NCBI GenBank assembly: GCA_965276825.1
Contig: OZ255630.1
Span: 2,046,001 to 2,110,000 of the forward strand
Direction of reading: 5' to 3'
Source of the DNA: G965276765 sp965276825
Lineage (GTDB): Bacteria; Actinomycetota; Acidimicrobiia; Acidimicrobiales; Palsa-688
Length of the DNA: 64,000 nucleotides
In this document: one piece after another, positions 7,874 through 16,337 of the stretch
How the letters are laid out: the number at the start of each line of letters is the position of its first letter
How positions within the stretch are numbered: the stretch's first letter is position 1
The notes under the pieces: generated by a model
Databases searched by the model: none
Seen by the model: only the letters and a program-made list of their open reading frames with translations
Told to the model about the DNA's origin: nothing
Program-made: the position numbers and the translations under genes

Positions 7874-9258
7874 ATGACGATGATGAGCGCCCTGACGGCC
7901 TCGCCCGAGCCGGTAGCGGTCCCCGATCCCCTCCAGGAGCGGGGGGTGTGGCTGGTGGAGCACCGCTGGGAGATGGACCGCGGCGAGTGCTCGTGGCTGC
8001 TGGCCCTGGCCGACTTCGACACCGATCAAGGCCGGGCGGCCGACGGGCAGCTCTCCGCGGTCGCCTGGCTGATGTGGCGGACCGACATGGCCCGCCCGAC
8101 CGCCTACGAGAAACTCCGCATCGCCGGACAACTCCGGGCCCGCCCGGCCATCGCCGACGCCTTCGCTGCCGGGCGCCTGTCGTATTCGGCGGTGCGGGCC
8201 ATCACCCGCATCGACGGCCCCGACCCGGCGGTCGACGCCGCTCTGGTCGACCTGGCCGTCGCCGGCACGGTGGCCGATGTCGAACGGGCGGTGCGGTTCT
8301 ACCAGCTCCACGCCGACCAGCACCGCCCCCCACCCGACCCCGACCGCCGCCGAGGTCTGCGCATCTGCCGCCACGGTGATGGCACCGCCACCATCACAGC
8401 ACCCTCACCGACCTCGAAGCCGAAGAGATCGCCGCCACCCTCCAAGCCTTCCTCGACCGCCGCGCCACCCCCTCCGACGACCTTGCCGACGACACCTCGG
8501 GCGAGGCGGGCGAGTCTCCAGCGGGAGACAGCGCCGACTCCTCGGGCGGGACCGGCGAGGAGTCTCCAGCGGGAGGCAGCGGCGAGCACGACCCCGACGG
8601 CGGACACCCCGACGGCGGACACCCTGACGACGCCGACGCCTGGGGTGAGGCGGGCGAGGCCGGCGGGGAGTCTTCAGCTGGCGACAGCAGCGGCATCAAC
8701 TGGCCGGCCCGGCAGGCCGACGCCTTCATGGACCTGGCCCGCACCGCCCTGGCCCACGCCAGCGCCGGACACGCCACGGGCGCCGACCGCTACCTCGTCC
8801 ACCTCCTCGCCCACCCCGACAGCCCCCTCGAACTGCTCGACGGCACCCCCATCCACCCCGCCACCGCCACCCACATCGCCTGCGACACCTCCACCGTCGA
8901 CCACACCCACGGCGACCTCGGCCTCAAAACCCGCACCTGGTCCACCGGCCAGCGCCGGACCATCCTGATCCGAGACCGGGGCACCTGCCGCTTCCCCGGC
9001 TGCACCCACCGCATCACCGACATCCACCACCGACAACCCTGGCACCAAGGCGGCCCCACCGACATCGCCAACGGCATGCTCACCTGCGCCCCCCACCACA
9101 CCCTCCTCCACCACCACGGCTACACCGCCATCGGCGACACCAACCACACCCTCACCTTCCACCGCCCCGACGGCACCACCCTCGGCGCCACCACCCCGAG
9201 ACGAGGTTCCGGCGCTTTGAGCAGCTGCTCCCGCCCGTGGACGGCGACGACCCGATGA
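7874..9258 (+). pseudogene. DUF222 / HNH endonuclease element (13E12-like), frameshifted
   Basis: The N-terminal DUF222 region starts at ATG 7874 (MTMMSALTASP) and contains GECSWLLALADFDTDQG and TAYEKLRIAGQLRARPAI. Coding then shifts frame at about 8397-8401 (one base missing in ATCAC-AGCACC) and continues as TLTDLEAEEIAATLQAFLDR, a low-complexity Gly/Asp/Ser linker, and a C-terminal HNH domain: CRFPGCTHR, then DIHHRQPWHQGGPTD, NGMLTCAPHH and LLHHHGY, with all Cys and His ligands present. These DUF222-HNH proteins are abundant multicopy, mobile-like genes in actinobacteria. Two 15-bp copies (8596-8625) sit in the linker. The single indel means inactivation or a sequencing error. Confidence 0.8.
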
Positions 9259-9344
9259 CCTCCCCACACCACCGTGGCGCCGTCTCCTGGTAGACCACAG
9301 GGCCGACATCCCGCCCGCTCAACTTCGCGCTGACGTGATCGCTC

Positions 9345-9452
9345 GTGGCCGCGTATCTCGTGACGGGCAAGCCTGGATCAGGAAAGCTTTCGCATTGGGA
9401 GGACGACGCGGGCCGCCGGGCCGCCGGACCGGAGCGCCCGAACGAAGGATGA
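9345..9452 (+). pseudogene. P-loop NTPase N-terminal relic
   Basis: A 35-codon frame from GTG 9345 reads VAAYLVTGKPGSGKLSHWED and then stops at 9452. The first strand and Walker A loop (TGKPGSGK) look like the start of a small nucleotide kinase or ATPase, but the usual S/T after the Lys is Leu and no ATPase follows. It sits between the HNH element and the MBL-fold gene. I read it as the 5' stump of a deleted gene; chance similarity is possible because the segment is short. Confidence 0.35.
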
Positions 9453-9489
9453 CTTCCATCGCATCGCTGGGCGTGGAGCCGATCTAGGT

Positions 9490-10314
9490 CTAGGAACCGA
9501 GAACGAGGCCCTCGTAGGCGGAGATGACCTCGAAGGCGCCCCCGGCCCTCCGCCTGGCCTGGTCGAGCAGCGCGTCGAGGTCGTCGTCGCTGTGGGCCGG
9601 GTCGTGGTGGAACAGCACCAGCTGTCGGACCCCGGCGCGCCGGGCCAGGTCGACGGCGTAGTCGACCGTGCAGTGGCCCCAGTTGGCCTTCTCCCGGAAC
9701 TCCTCGGAGGTGTACTGGGCATCGTGGATCAACACGTCGGCGCCCTCGGCCAGCTCGAGGACGCCGTCGGCGAAGCGGTCGAGCCCGACCGGAGCCTGGT
9801 GGTCGCTCACGTAGGTGACCACGGACCCGTCCCACGAGACCCGGTACCCGAGGGTCGCTCCGACATGGGGGACGGCCCTGACCATCACCTTGGCGTCACC
9901 GATGGCGAGATCGTCCTCGGTCACGTCGTGGAAGCGGACCTCGCCGCGCAGCTCCTCGGCCCGCACCGGGAAGAACGGGGGACGCATGAAGTCCCCGAAG
10001 CTGTCGGCCAGGCTCGACGTGCCGGCCACGGGGCCGTAGACGTCGAGCACCGCCCCCTCCCGGTCGGCGGGCGGGAAGAACGGGAGCCCCTGCACGTGGT
10101 CCCAGTGCAGATGGGTGACGAGGGCGGCCCCGCGGAAGCTGCCGTCCACCGGTTGGGTGTCGCCGAACGCCCGGACGCCGGTGCCGAGGTCGAAGACGAT
10201 GGGCGCCTCGCCCGCGACGGTGAGGGCCACGCACGCCGTGTTGCCGCCGTAGCGACGGTTGGCCTCGGCGGGGCACGGACACGAGCCCCTGACCCCGAAG
10301 AAGGTGACGAGCAC
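9490..10314 (-). CDS. MBL-fold metallohydrolase (RNase Z/phosphodiesterase-like)
   Basis: A 274-residue protein of the metallo-beta-lactamase fold. It opens VLVTFFGVRGSCPCPAEAN and has RYGGNTACVAL, then the metal motif THLHWDH (HxHxDH), then VPHVGATLGYRV, TYVSDHQAP with the bridging Asp, HDAQYTSEEF and the late FHHDPAHSDD. The GVRGSCP start is seen in cAMP phosphodiesterase-like and RNase Z-like MBL proteins. A phosphodiester is the most probable substrate, not known from sequence. Start is GTG 10314 behind a G-rich tract. MutY lies upstream in the same orientation, 26 bp away, so co-transcription is likely. Confidence 0.87.
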   Translation of the reverse strand: MLVTFFGVRGSCPCPAEANRRYGGNTACVALTVAGEAPIVFDLGTGVRAFGDTQPVDGSFRGAALVTHLHWDHVQGLPFFPPADREGAVLDVYGPVAGTSSLADSFGDFMRPPFFPVRAEELRGEVRFHDVTEDDLAIGDAKVMVRAVPHVGATLGYRVSWDGSVVTYVSDHQAPVGLDRFADGVLELAEGADVLIHDAQYTSEEFREKANWGHCTVDYAVDLARRAGVRQLVLFHHDPAHSDDDLDALLDQARRRAGGAFEVISAYEGLVLGS

Positions 10315-10340
10315 GGACCCCCCTTTGGACAGAGCGGAGC

Positions 10341-11273
10341 CTACCCAGGCTCGTCGGCGAGGAGACCGCGGTGGGAGACGGGCACCCTGACCGTTCCGGA
10401 CAGGCCAGGGAGGGTCAGCCCACCGTTGGGGTCGACCTCGGCAAGCCCGTCGGCGACCAGTCCGGCGACGATGCGCGCCACGCGGTCGTGCTCGTCCGGC
10501 CACCCCGCGGTCGCGGCCAGGTCGACGAGGGCCACCGGCCCGTGCCGGAGAGCGGCGACGAGGCGACCGCGGCCCTGGCGGTCGGACCCGGCAAAGGCCG
10601 ACTGCCGCCCCGAGACGCCCGCCGAGCCGTCGGCCGGATCCGGCTCGGGGTGGCCGAGGGAGGCCCAGCGGCACGCCTCCGTGACCGGGCACGTCCCGCA
10701 GTGGGGCCGGGGGCGGCAGAAGGCCGCGCCGAGATCGAGCATGGCCTGGTTGTGCGGCCAGCCCCCGCCGGGCGGGACCAGCCCGTCGGCCAGTCGCTGC
10801 GCGCCGGCCCGACCGAGCCTGACCCCGGCGACCGCCCTGGCGAGGACCCGGGCCGCGTTGGTGTCGACCACGCCGACATCCCGTCCGCCGGCGAAGGCCA
10901 AGATCGCCCGCGCCGTGTAGGGCCCGACGCCAGGGAGGGCGAGCAACGCATCGAGGTCGTCGGGGATGCAGCCACCATGGCGCTCGACCGCGGCGACGGC
11001 GGCCTCGTGGAGGGCAACGGCGCGACGGTTGTAGCCGAGGCCGGCCCACGCCGCGATGACCTCGGCGGGAGCGGCGGCGGCGCAGGCGGGGGGGTCGGGG
11101 AACCGGGCGAGGAACGCCGTCCACCGGGGTATCACCCGCGTCACCTGGGTCTGCTGGAGCATGGTCTCGGCCACCAGCACCGCCCAGGGATCGCGGGTGC
11201 GCCGCCACGGCAGGTCCCGGCCCGCCTCGGTCCACCACGAACCCAGGGAGGCGGCGAACGCGGTGGCGCTCAC
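10341..11273 (-). CDS. mutY: A/G-specific adenine glycosylase
   Basis: A 310-residue base-excision repair enzyme that removes adenine mispaired with 8-oxoguanine. The catalytic Glu is in AETMLQQTQVTRV, the helix-hairpin-helix is LPGVGPYTARAILAFA, and the catalytic Asp is in VGVVDTNAARVLAR. The iron-sulfur ligands read CRPRPHCGTCPVTEAC, spaced Cys-x5-Cys-x2-Cys-x5-Cys; the first spacing is usually x6 in MutY. The C-terminus is not NUDIX-like but resembles a short winged-helix-like tail (GRLVAALRHGPVALVDLA), as in other actinobacterial MutY proteins. Its start codon overlaps the MaoC stop by 4 bp (ATGA at 11270-11273), so the two are translationally coupled. Confidence 0.93.
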   Translation of the reverse strand: MSATAFAASLGSWWTEAGRDLPWRRTRDPWAVLVAETMLQQTQVTRVIPRWTAFLARFPDPPACAAAAPAEVIAAWAGLGYNRRAVALHEAAVAAVERHGGCIPDDLDALLALPGVGPYTARAILAFAGGRDVGVVDTNAARVLARAVAGVRLGRAGAQRLADGLVPPGGGWPHNQAMLDLGAAFCRPRPHCGTCPVTEACRWASLGHPEPDPADGSAGVSGRQSAFAGSDRQGRGRLVAALRHGPVALVDLAATAGWPDEHDRVARIVAGLVADGLAEVDPNGGLTLPGLSGTVRVPVSHRGLLADEPG

Positions 11274-11782
11274 TCCCAGATGTCGTCGCCGTACGGGCGC
11301 CGGCGGGGCGGGGCCGACGCTGTCTTCCAGACCATGAAGGTCCGACGGAAGGCGCAGACCTCCTCACCCCGCTGGTTGATGCCCTTGCTCTCCACCTTCA
11401 CCAGCCCCCGGTCCTGTCGAGACGACGACTCCCGGGTGGAGAGCACCTTGGACTCGGCGTAGATGGTGTCGCCGTGGAAGGTCGGCATCTTGTGGGTCAG
11501 GGTCTCCACCTCCAGGTTGGCGATGGCGCTGCCGCTCAGGTCGGGAACGCTCAGGCCGAGGACCACGCTGTAGACCAGGTTGCCGACCACCACGTTGCGG
11601 CCCTGCACGGTCTCGTGCTCGGCGAACCAGGCGTTGGTGTGCAACGGGTGGTGGTTGAGGGTGATCATGCAGAAGAGGTGGTCGTCGTACTCGGTGATCG
11701 TCTTGCCCGGCCAGTGGCGGAACACGTCCCCGACCGCGAAGTCCTCCAGGTAACGGCCAAAGGGGCGGTCGTGGATGGTCAC
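11270..11782 (-). CDS. MaoC-family dehydratase, probable mesaconyl-CoA hydratase
   Basis: A 170-residue hot-dog-fold enoyl-CoA-type hydratase. Motifs are GRYLEDFAVGDVFRHWPGK, TEYDDHLFCMITLNHHPLHT (the catalytic Asp/His region) and VVGNLVYSVVLGLSVPD. This short MaoC type with EYDDHLF...NHHPLH is the one I recall encoded beside the CoA-ester lyase and acyl-CoA dehydrogenase of the ethylmalonyl-CoA pathway in Streptomyces, where it hydrates mesaconyl-CoA to beta-methylmalyl-CoA. Genes for both neighbouring steps lie within 4 kb here, which supports that role. The family is secure; the exact substrate is inferred from context. Confidence 0.87.
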   Translation of the reverse strand: MTIHDRPFGRYLEDFAVGDVFRHWPGKTITEYDDHLFCMITLNHHPLHTNAWFAEHETVQGRNVVVGNLVYSVVLGLSVPDLSGSAIANLEVETLTHKMPTFHGDTIYAESKVLSTRESSSRQDRGLVKVESKGINQRGEEVCAFRRTFMVWKTASAPPRRRPYGDDIWE

Positions 11783-11838
11783 CGACGGGATGGTAGACGC
11801 CGACCCGCCAGGCGCCGGCCTGCCAGGATCATCCGACC

Positions 11839-12489
11839 ATGGCCGAGCTCGACCTCCGCAACGACGTCTACCGCCGACCGCTCGCCACCGCGCTCGAGCG
11901 CCTCGACCTGCGCGAGGGCTGGCGCTGCGCGGACGTGGGGGCCGGGGGTGGCGACGTCACCGTGGCCCTCGCCCGGTTGGTGGGGCGGGAGGGACGGGTC
12001 TACGCCGTGGATGTCGACCCGTCCCGCCGTGACGAGGTGGCCGCCCTGGCAGCCGAGGCCGCTCAGGCCCAGGTCGTGGCGCTGACCCAGGCCGGCGAGG
12101 ATCTGACCCTCCCCGAGCCGCTCGACCTGGCCTACTGCCGCTTCGTGCTGCTCCACGTCCACCGGCCGGTGGACGTCCTGACGAGGATGACCGGTGCGGT
12201 GGCGCCGGGTGGGTGGGTGGTGGCCCAGGAGCCGGTGACCTCGGCCGGCCGCATCGACGGCGCCGCCCTGTCGATGCCGTCGGCTCGTCACCCCGACGTG
12301 GGCGCGCTGCTCCCCTCGATCGCTGTCGCCGCCGGCCTGGAGCTGGTCGACGCATGGGCGGAGGCGCCGGCGTGGGCCGGGCCCGGCCCGGTCGCCGAGT
12401 ACCTCCACGCCCTCACCGACGTGGACCCCCTCGACGCGCCCGTGATCCTCCCGCCGCTCGTGACCGTCGTCGGCCGCCGCCCGCGCTGA
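11839..12489 (+). CDS. Class I SAM-dependent methyltransferase
   Basis: A 216-residue cytosolic protein with a Rossmann-type methyltransferase core. Motif I is CADVGAGGGDVTVALARLV, motif II is VYAVDVDPS, and the motif IV-like segment is DLAYCRFVLLHVHRPVDVL, followed by GGWVVAQEP. There is no extra domain that would hint at the substrate. It is transcribed divergently from the MaoC gene (57 bp between starts) and followed 50 bp later by the acyl-CoA dehydrogenase. Its relation to the ethylmalonyl-CoA genes is unclear. Confidence 0.85.
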   Translation: MAELDLRNDVYRRPLATALERLDLREGWRCADVGAGGGDVTVALARLVGREGRVYAVDVDPSRRDEVAALAAEAAQAQVVALTQAGEDLTLPEPLDLAYCRFVLLHVHRPVDVLTRMTGAVAPGGWVVAQEPVTSAGRIDGAALSMPSARHPDVGALLPSIAVAAGLELVDAWAEAPAWAGPGPVAEYLHALTDVDPLDAPVILPPLVTVVGRRPR

Positions 12490-12539
12490 GGCCCGGCGCC
12501 GGGAGCGGGAGCCCGGACGGCCCTCGGTACGATCGGACC

Positions 12540-14141
12540 ATGGCCGACCACGACGCCGAGCCCGCCGACCTCTCCAGCGCCGGTGCGGCGCTGGGCGTCG
12601 CGCGTCGCGTGACCGACCGGGCCGCCGCTCATCTGGCGGCCAGCGGGGACGACCCGTCCGACACGGACCAGGCGGTGGCCTACGACCTGGCTCACGCCAC
12701 CTCGGCGCTCGACGTGGCCCGCGCCGCCATCGACTACGGAGCGAGGGGACCGCTCGAGTCGCGTCTCGCCGCCGTCTTCGTCGCCGACGCGGTCGCCGAC
12801 CTGGCTGGCCGGCTCTGGGGGCGCGAGCCGCGCTGGGGGGCAGGGCCGGCCGACCTCGACCCGGCCAGGGAGCTCGTCTCCGTCCACCGGGCGCCGGAGC
12901 GGGTCGCCGCCCTGGCCGGGTCGCCAGGACCGCGCCACCTCGACGGCGACTTCGAGATGGTGGCCGACACCTTCCGGCGCTTCGGGGAGGACCGGATCGC
13001 CCCGGCCGCCGAGCGGATCCACCGGGACAACGCCGACATCCCCGAGGAGGTCATCAGCGGCCTCGGCGCCCTCGGGGCGTTCGGCCTGTCGATCCCGGCG
13101 GACTTCGGCGGCTTCGCCTCCGGCGACGAGCGCGACTACCTGGGGATGGTCGTGGCCACGGAGGAGTTGTCCCGTGCGTCGCTCGGCGCCGGCGGCTCGC
13201 TGATCACCCGGCCCGAGATCCTCGCCAGGGCGCTGGTCAAGGGGGGCACGGAGGAGCAGAAGCGGTCGTGGCTCCCGCGGCTCGCGACCGGCGAGGTGAT
13301 GGCCGCAGTGGCGGTCACCGAGCCCGACCACGGGTCGGACGTGGCCGGCCTCACCGTCGCCGCGACGCGCCACGACGACGGGTGGAGCATCAACGGGACC
13401 AAGACCTGGTCGACCTTCGCCGCCCGGGCCGACGTCCTCATGCTCCTGGCCCGCACCGATCCCGACCGCCACGCCAGGCACCGCGGGCTCTCCCTGTTCG
13501 TGGTGCCGAAGGACCGGGCGGATCCGGCCGGCTTCGTGCTGACCCAACCGGGGGGAGGCCGGCTCGAGGGGCGCCCGATCGACACCATCGGCTACCGGGG
13601 GATGCACTCCTACGAGCTCGCCTTCGATCGGTGGCAGGTCGGCCACGAGCACCTGGTCGGCGGGGAGGCCGGCCTCGGCCGCGGCTTCTACCTGCAGATG
13701 GATGGCTTCGACAACGGGCGACTCCAGACCGCGGCGCGCGCCGTCGGGGTCATGCAGGCGGCGTACGAGGCGGCGTTGGCCTACGCCACCGAGCGCCGGG
13801 TGTTCGGCCGGCAGGTCGTCGACTACCAGTTGAGCCGGGTCAAGCTCGGTCGCATGGCCGCGGTCATCCAGGCGTGCCGCCAGTACACCTACGAGGTGGC
13901 CCGCCTCATGGCCAAGGACGGGGGGTCGCTCGAGGCGTCGATGGTCAAGGCCTACGCGTGCCGGGCCGCCGAGTGGGTGACCCGCGAGGCCCAGCAACTC
14001 CACGGGGGGATGGGCTACGCGGAGGAGTACGCCGTCAGCCGGCTCTTCGTCGACGCCAGGGTGCTCTCGATCTTCGAGGGGGCCGACGAGACCCTGGCCC
14101 TCAAAGTCGTCGCCAGGCGACTGCTCGAAGCCGCCAGGTAG
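12540..14141 (+). CDS. Acyl-CoA dehydrogenase, probable (2S)-methylsuccinyl-CoA dehydrogenase
   Basis: A 533-residue FAD enzyme. Residues 1-135 are an N-terminal helical extension absent from ordinary acyl-CoA dehydrogenases; the core follows. Visible motifs are AVAVTEPDHGSDVAGL (FAD/substrate loop), NGTKTWSTFAARADV, TIGYRGMHSYELAFDRW, QTAARAVGVMQAAYEAAL, RRVFGRQVVDYQLS and the C-terminal QLHGGMGYAEEYAVSRLFVD. The length and N-terminal extension match methylsuccinyl-CoA dehydrogenase (about 550 residues), which makes mesaconyl-CoA in the ethylmalonyl-CoA pathway; a MaoC hydratase and a CoA-ester lyase flank it. ATG 12540 is preferred because the open sequence upstream overlaps the methyltransferase gene. 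Confidence 0.88.
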   Translation: MADHDAEPADLSSAGAALGVARRVTDRAAAHLAASGDDPSDTDQAVAYDLAHATSALDVARAAIDYGARGPLESRLAAVFVADAVADLAGRLWGREPRWGAGPADLDPARELVSVHRAPERVAALAGSPGPRHLDGDFEMVADTFRRFGEDRIAPAAERIHRDNADIPEEVISGLGALGAFGLSIPADFGGFASGDERDYLGMVVATEELSRASLGAGGSLITRPEILARALVKGGTEEQKRSWLPRLATGEVMAAVAVTEPDHGSDVAGLTVAATRHDDGWSINGTKTWSTFAARADVLMLLARTDPDRHARHRGLSLFVVPKDRADPAGFVLTQPGGGRLEGRPIDTIGYRGMHSYELAFDRWQVGHEHLVGGEAGLGRGFYLQMDGFDNGRLQTAARAVGVMQAAYEAALAYATERRVFGRQVVDYQLSRVKLGRMAAVIQACRQYTYEVARLMAKDGGSLEASMVKAYACRAAEWVTREAQQLHGGMGYAEEYAVSRLFVDARVLSIFEGADETLALKVVARRLLEAAR

Positions 14142-14144
14142 GTC

Positions 14145-14453
14145 TCAGCCGCCGTCGGCGTCGATGCCGACCGGCGTGGCCCTCCGGGTGGCCCGTCGCC
14201 AGCTCCGCCGGACCTCGCGCCGCTCCTCCTCGTCCAGCCCACCCCACACCCCGTACTCCTGGTTGGTGGTGACCGCGAAGATCAGGCACTCCTGGACCAC
14301 CGGGCAGGTCTCGCAGAAGCGCTTGGCCCGCTCGACCTGCTCGACGGCCTCGCCGCTCGACCCGACGGGAAAGAACAGGGTGGGGTCGGCGTCCCGACAG
14401 GCGGAGTCGACCCGCCAACGCTCGGCGTCCCACGTAGCACGCATCCACGACAT
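14145..14453 (-). CDS. WhiB-family iron-sulfur transcriptional regulator
   Basis: A 102-residue actinobacteria-specific redox-responsive regulator. The four cluster ligands are one Cys in VDSACRDADP plus the triad in RFCETCPVVQECLIFA (Cys-x2-Cys-x5-Cys). The Wbl signature NQEYGVWGGLDEEERR follows, then a basic tail WRRATRRATP for DNA or sigma-factor contacts. Length fits the WhiB family. ATG 14453 behind GGGAGG is chosen over an in-frame codon at 14531 because the segment between them is A/T-rich and contains a promoter-like sequence. The gene is convergent with the dehydrogenase (3 bp between stops). Which Wbl subclass it belongs to cannot be decided by eye. Confidence 0.93.
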   Translation of the reverse strand: MSWMRATWDAERWRVDSACRDADPTLFFPVGSSGEAVEQVERAKRFCETCPVVQECLIFAVTTNQEYGVWGGLDEEERREVRRSWRRATRRATPVGIDADGG

Positions 14454-14488
14454 GCCAGGCCTCCCTCTCGCTGTTCGGCAGCGGGAAA

Positions 14489-14517
14489 ATCCTACGCTAA
14501 ACAACACTAAAAGTCGA
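14489..14517 (-). promoter_or_regulatory. Candidate promoter of whiB
   Basis: On the minus strand TCGACT (14512-14517) and TAGGAT (14489-14494) are separated by 17 bases in a locally A/T-rich stretch, resembling a vegetative -35/-10 pair. A start site near 14482 would give a leader of about 30 bases before ATG 14453. Prediction by pattern only. Confidence 0.4.
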
Positions 14518-14527
14518 AGGCTATCGG

Positions 14528-15475
14528 TCACACCGCTCGCGGACTGGCGCGCCTCATCCCCGCCCGCTCACCCTTGGCCACCAGCATGACGGCCACCTTG
14601 CGCGAGGCCTCGTCGATCATCTCGTCACCGAGCATCACCGCGCCCATGGCGTCGCCCTCGGTCGCGGCACGGTAGGCGTCGAGCACGTCGCACGCCCGGT
14701 CGAACTGCACCTGGGTCGGCGCGAACAGGTCGTTGAGGACGGTGATCTGGTCGGGGTGGAGACTCCACTTGCCGTCGAAGCCCAGGATCTGCGAGCGGGT
14801 GGCGTAGTCGCGGAAGCCAGCGGCGTCGCGCACCTTCACGTAGGGCCCGTCGATCACCTGGAGGCCGGCTGCCCTTCCCGCCATCAGGATCTTGGTGAAC
14901 ACGTAGTGGAAGTAGTCGCCGGGGTACTCCGGGATGGCGAGGCCACCGGCCAGTGAGGGCATCCCCATCGACGCCGACATGTCGACGGGTCCGAGGATCA
15001 CCGTCTCGAGGCGCGGGGACGCCCGGCAGATCTCCTCCACGTTGATCAGACCCTCCGCGGTCTCGATCTGCGCCTCGATCCCGACGTGGCCGACCGGAAG
15101 CCCGTGGTTGAGCTCCACCTGGGTGAGGAGGAGGTCGAGGGCGACCACCTGCGCGGCGTTCTGCACCTTGGGGAGCATGACCTCGTCCAGACGCTCGCCG
15201 GCGCCCCCGACCACCTCGATCACGTCCCCGTAGGTCCAGCGGGTGTCCCAGGCGTTGACCCTGACGCACAGCACCGCCTGGCCCCAGTCCCTGGTCCTGA
15301 CGGCGTCGGCCACCTTGGCCCTCGCCGCCTCCTTCTCCGACGGGGCGACGGCGTCCTCCAGGTCGAGGAAGAACATGTCCGCCGGGAGACCGGGCGCCTT
15401 GTCGAGGAACTTGGGATTGGAGCCGGGGACGGCGTGGCAGCTCCGGCGGGGCAGGTCGCGGGTGCGGGCGGACAT
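14528..15475 (-). CDS. HpcH/HpaI-family CoA-ester lyase, probable malyl/beta-methylmalyl-CoA lyase
   Basis: A 315-residue TIM-barrel lyase of the citrate lyase beta/malyl-CoA lyase family. Motifs are SCHAVPGSNPKFLDKAPGL, MFFLDLEDAVAPSEKEAAR (metal-binding acidic residues), VRVNAWDTRWTYGDV, IEAQIETAEGLINVEEI (catalytic Glu region), VILGPVDMSASMGM, and the C-terminal GDEMIDEASRKVAVM. The enzyme would split beta-methylmalyl-CoA into glyoxylate and propionyl-CoA, the step after MaoC hydration in the ethylmalonyl-CoA pathway. It closely resembles the lyase that I recall beside the same MaoC type in Streptomyces. whiB lies between it and the dehydrogenase. Malyl-CoA or another 3-hydroxy-CoA ester remains possible as substrate. 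Confidence 0.88.
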   Translation of the reverse strand: MSARTRDLPRRSCHAVPGSNPKFLDKAPGLPADMFFLDLEDAVAPSEKEAARAKVADAVRTRDWGQAVLCVRVNAWDTRWTYGDVIEVVGGAGERLDEVMLPKVQNAAQVVALDLLLTQVELNHGLPVGHVGIEAQIETAEGLINVEEICRASPRLETVILGPVDMSASMGMPSLAGGLAIPEYPGDYFHYVFTKILMAGRAAGLQVIDGPYVKVRDAAGFRDYATRSQILGFDGKWSLHPDQITVLNDLFAPTQVQFDRACDVLDAYRAATEGDAMGAVMLGDEMIDEASRKVAVMLVAKGERAGMRRASPRAV

Positions 15476-15528
15476 GCCGGGAGACTACGGGCGGGCTCCC
15501 GGCGCCTGCCACCGACGCACCGGCGCCC

Positions 15529-16335
15529 TCAGCCGGGCAGCCGCAGGAGCTCGGGGGCGAGCGGACAGGTGGTGGTGGCGAGCCCGGCGCCGGTCGGCTG
15601 CGACCCGTCGGGCCCGGCGACGACGTCGAGCAGATCGGCGACCACCAGCTCCACCTCGCGGTCCCAGGGCTCGAGGCCCGACGCGTCGACCTGGGAGAGG
15701 AGCACGTCCCAGAGCGGCGCGGGGAGCACGGTGCCGGTGGGAGTGACCGCCCACACGGGCACGCCGGCCCGACGGGCGACAGCGGCGGCCGCATGGCTTC
15801 CAGGAGCGGCGAGGACGCCCCCGGGTCCTGCGGCGGTGGCCTCGACGATGACCAGGCCGGCGACGCTCGCGGCCGCCGCCACACCGGAGTCGGGCACGAC
15901 GGCGGCGTCGCGGTCGTCGTCGGCGAGGCGCCGGGCCAGGGCGGCACCGTCGCCACCGGCATCCACGACGAGCACCTCGATGTCGCGCCTGGTGCCGATG
16001 GCCTCGGCGGTCGCGTCGGGCCAGCCGACGACCAGGACGGTGGTGTCCTCGGGCAGGGCGGCCGCCAGGCGGCGGCCGGTCGGGTCGGCGGCCAGGGCGG
16101 CGGCGGCCTCCCTCGCCGCGTCCCACGGGTCGGCGGCACTCAGGATCCGGGCCCCGAGCCACCAGAGTGGCCCGTTGGTGGGGTGGCGGGCCACGAGCCC
16201 CCGGCAGCCGGGGACCAGCCCGGCGGGCGCGTCGACGGCCACCTCGGCGAGGGCGGAGGCGGCCTCGCGGGCGAGCGCGGCGACGGGCGCGCCGTCCACC
16301 CTGGCCACGTAGCGGAGCCGCTCGACGGGATGCAC
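15529..16335 (-). CDS. eIF-2B-like hypothetical protein
   Basis: A 268-residue protein from GTG 16335. It has an N-terminal helical part (RYVARVDGAPVAALAREAAS, ARHPTNGPLWWLGARIL) and a C-terminal Rossmann-like half with strands TTVLVVGWPDA, EVLVVDAGGD, GLVIVEATAAGPGGVLAAPG and AGVPVWAVTPTGTVLP. The order of these segments recalls the eIF-2B/ribose-1,5-bisphosphate isomerase fold, but I see no diagnostic catalytic residues, so no reaction is assigned. It begins 3 bp after the upstream membrane-protein stop, so the two are probably one transcript. Confidence 0.7.
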   Translation of the reverse strand: MHPVERLRYVARVDGAPVAALAREAASALAEVAVDAPAGLVPGCRGLVARHPTNGPLWWLGARILSAADPWDAAREAAAALAADPTGRRLAAALPEDTTVLVVGWPDATAEAIGTRRDIEVLVVDAGGDGAALARRLADDDRDAAVVPDSGVAAAASVAGLVIVEATAAGPGGVLAAPGSHAAAAVARRAGVPVWAVTPTGTVLPAPLWDVLLSQVDASGLEPWDREVELVVADLLDVVAGPDGSQPTGAGLATTTCPLAPELLRLPG

Positions 16336-16337
16336 CC

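Noticed and set aside
9259..9344. Possible extra C-terminal fragment after the HNH gene (frame giving RRFEQLLPPVDGDDP)
   Set aside because: It looks protein-like but is too short to assign, and no start or family is visible.
12288..14003. Minus-strand frame antisense to the acyl-CoA dehydrogenase
   Set aside because: Compositional shadow only; the plus strand has a full acyl-CoA dehydrogenase.
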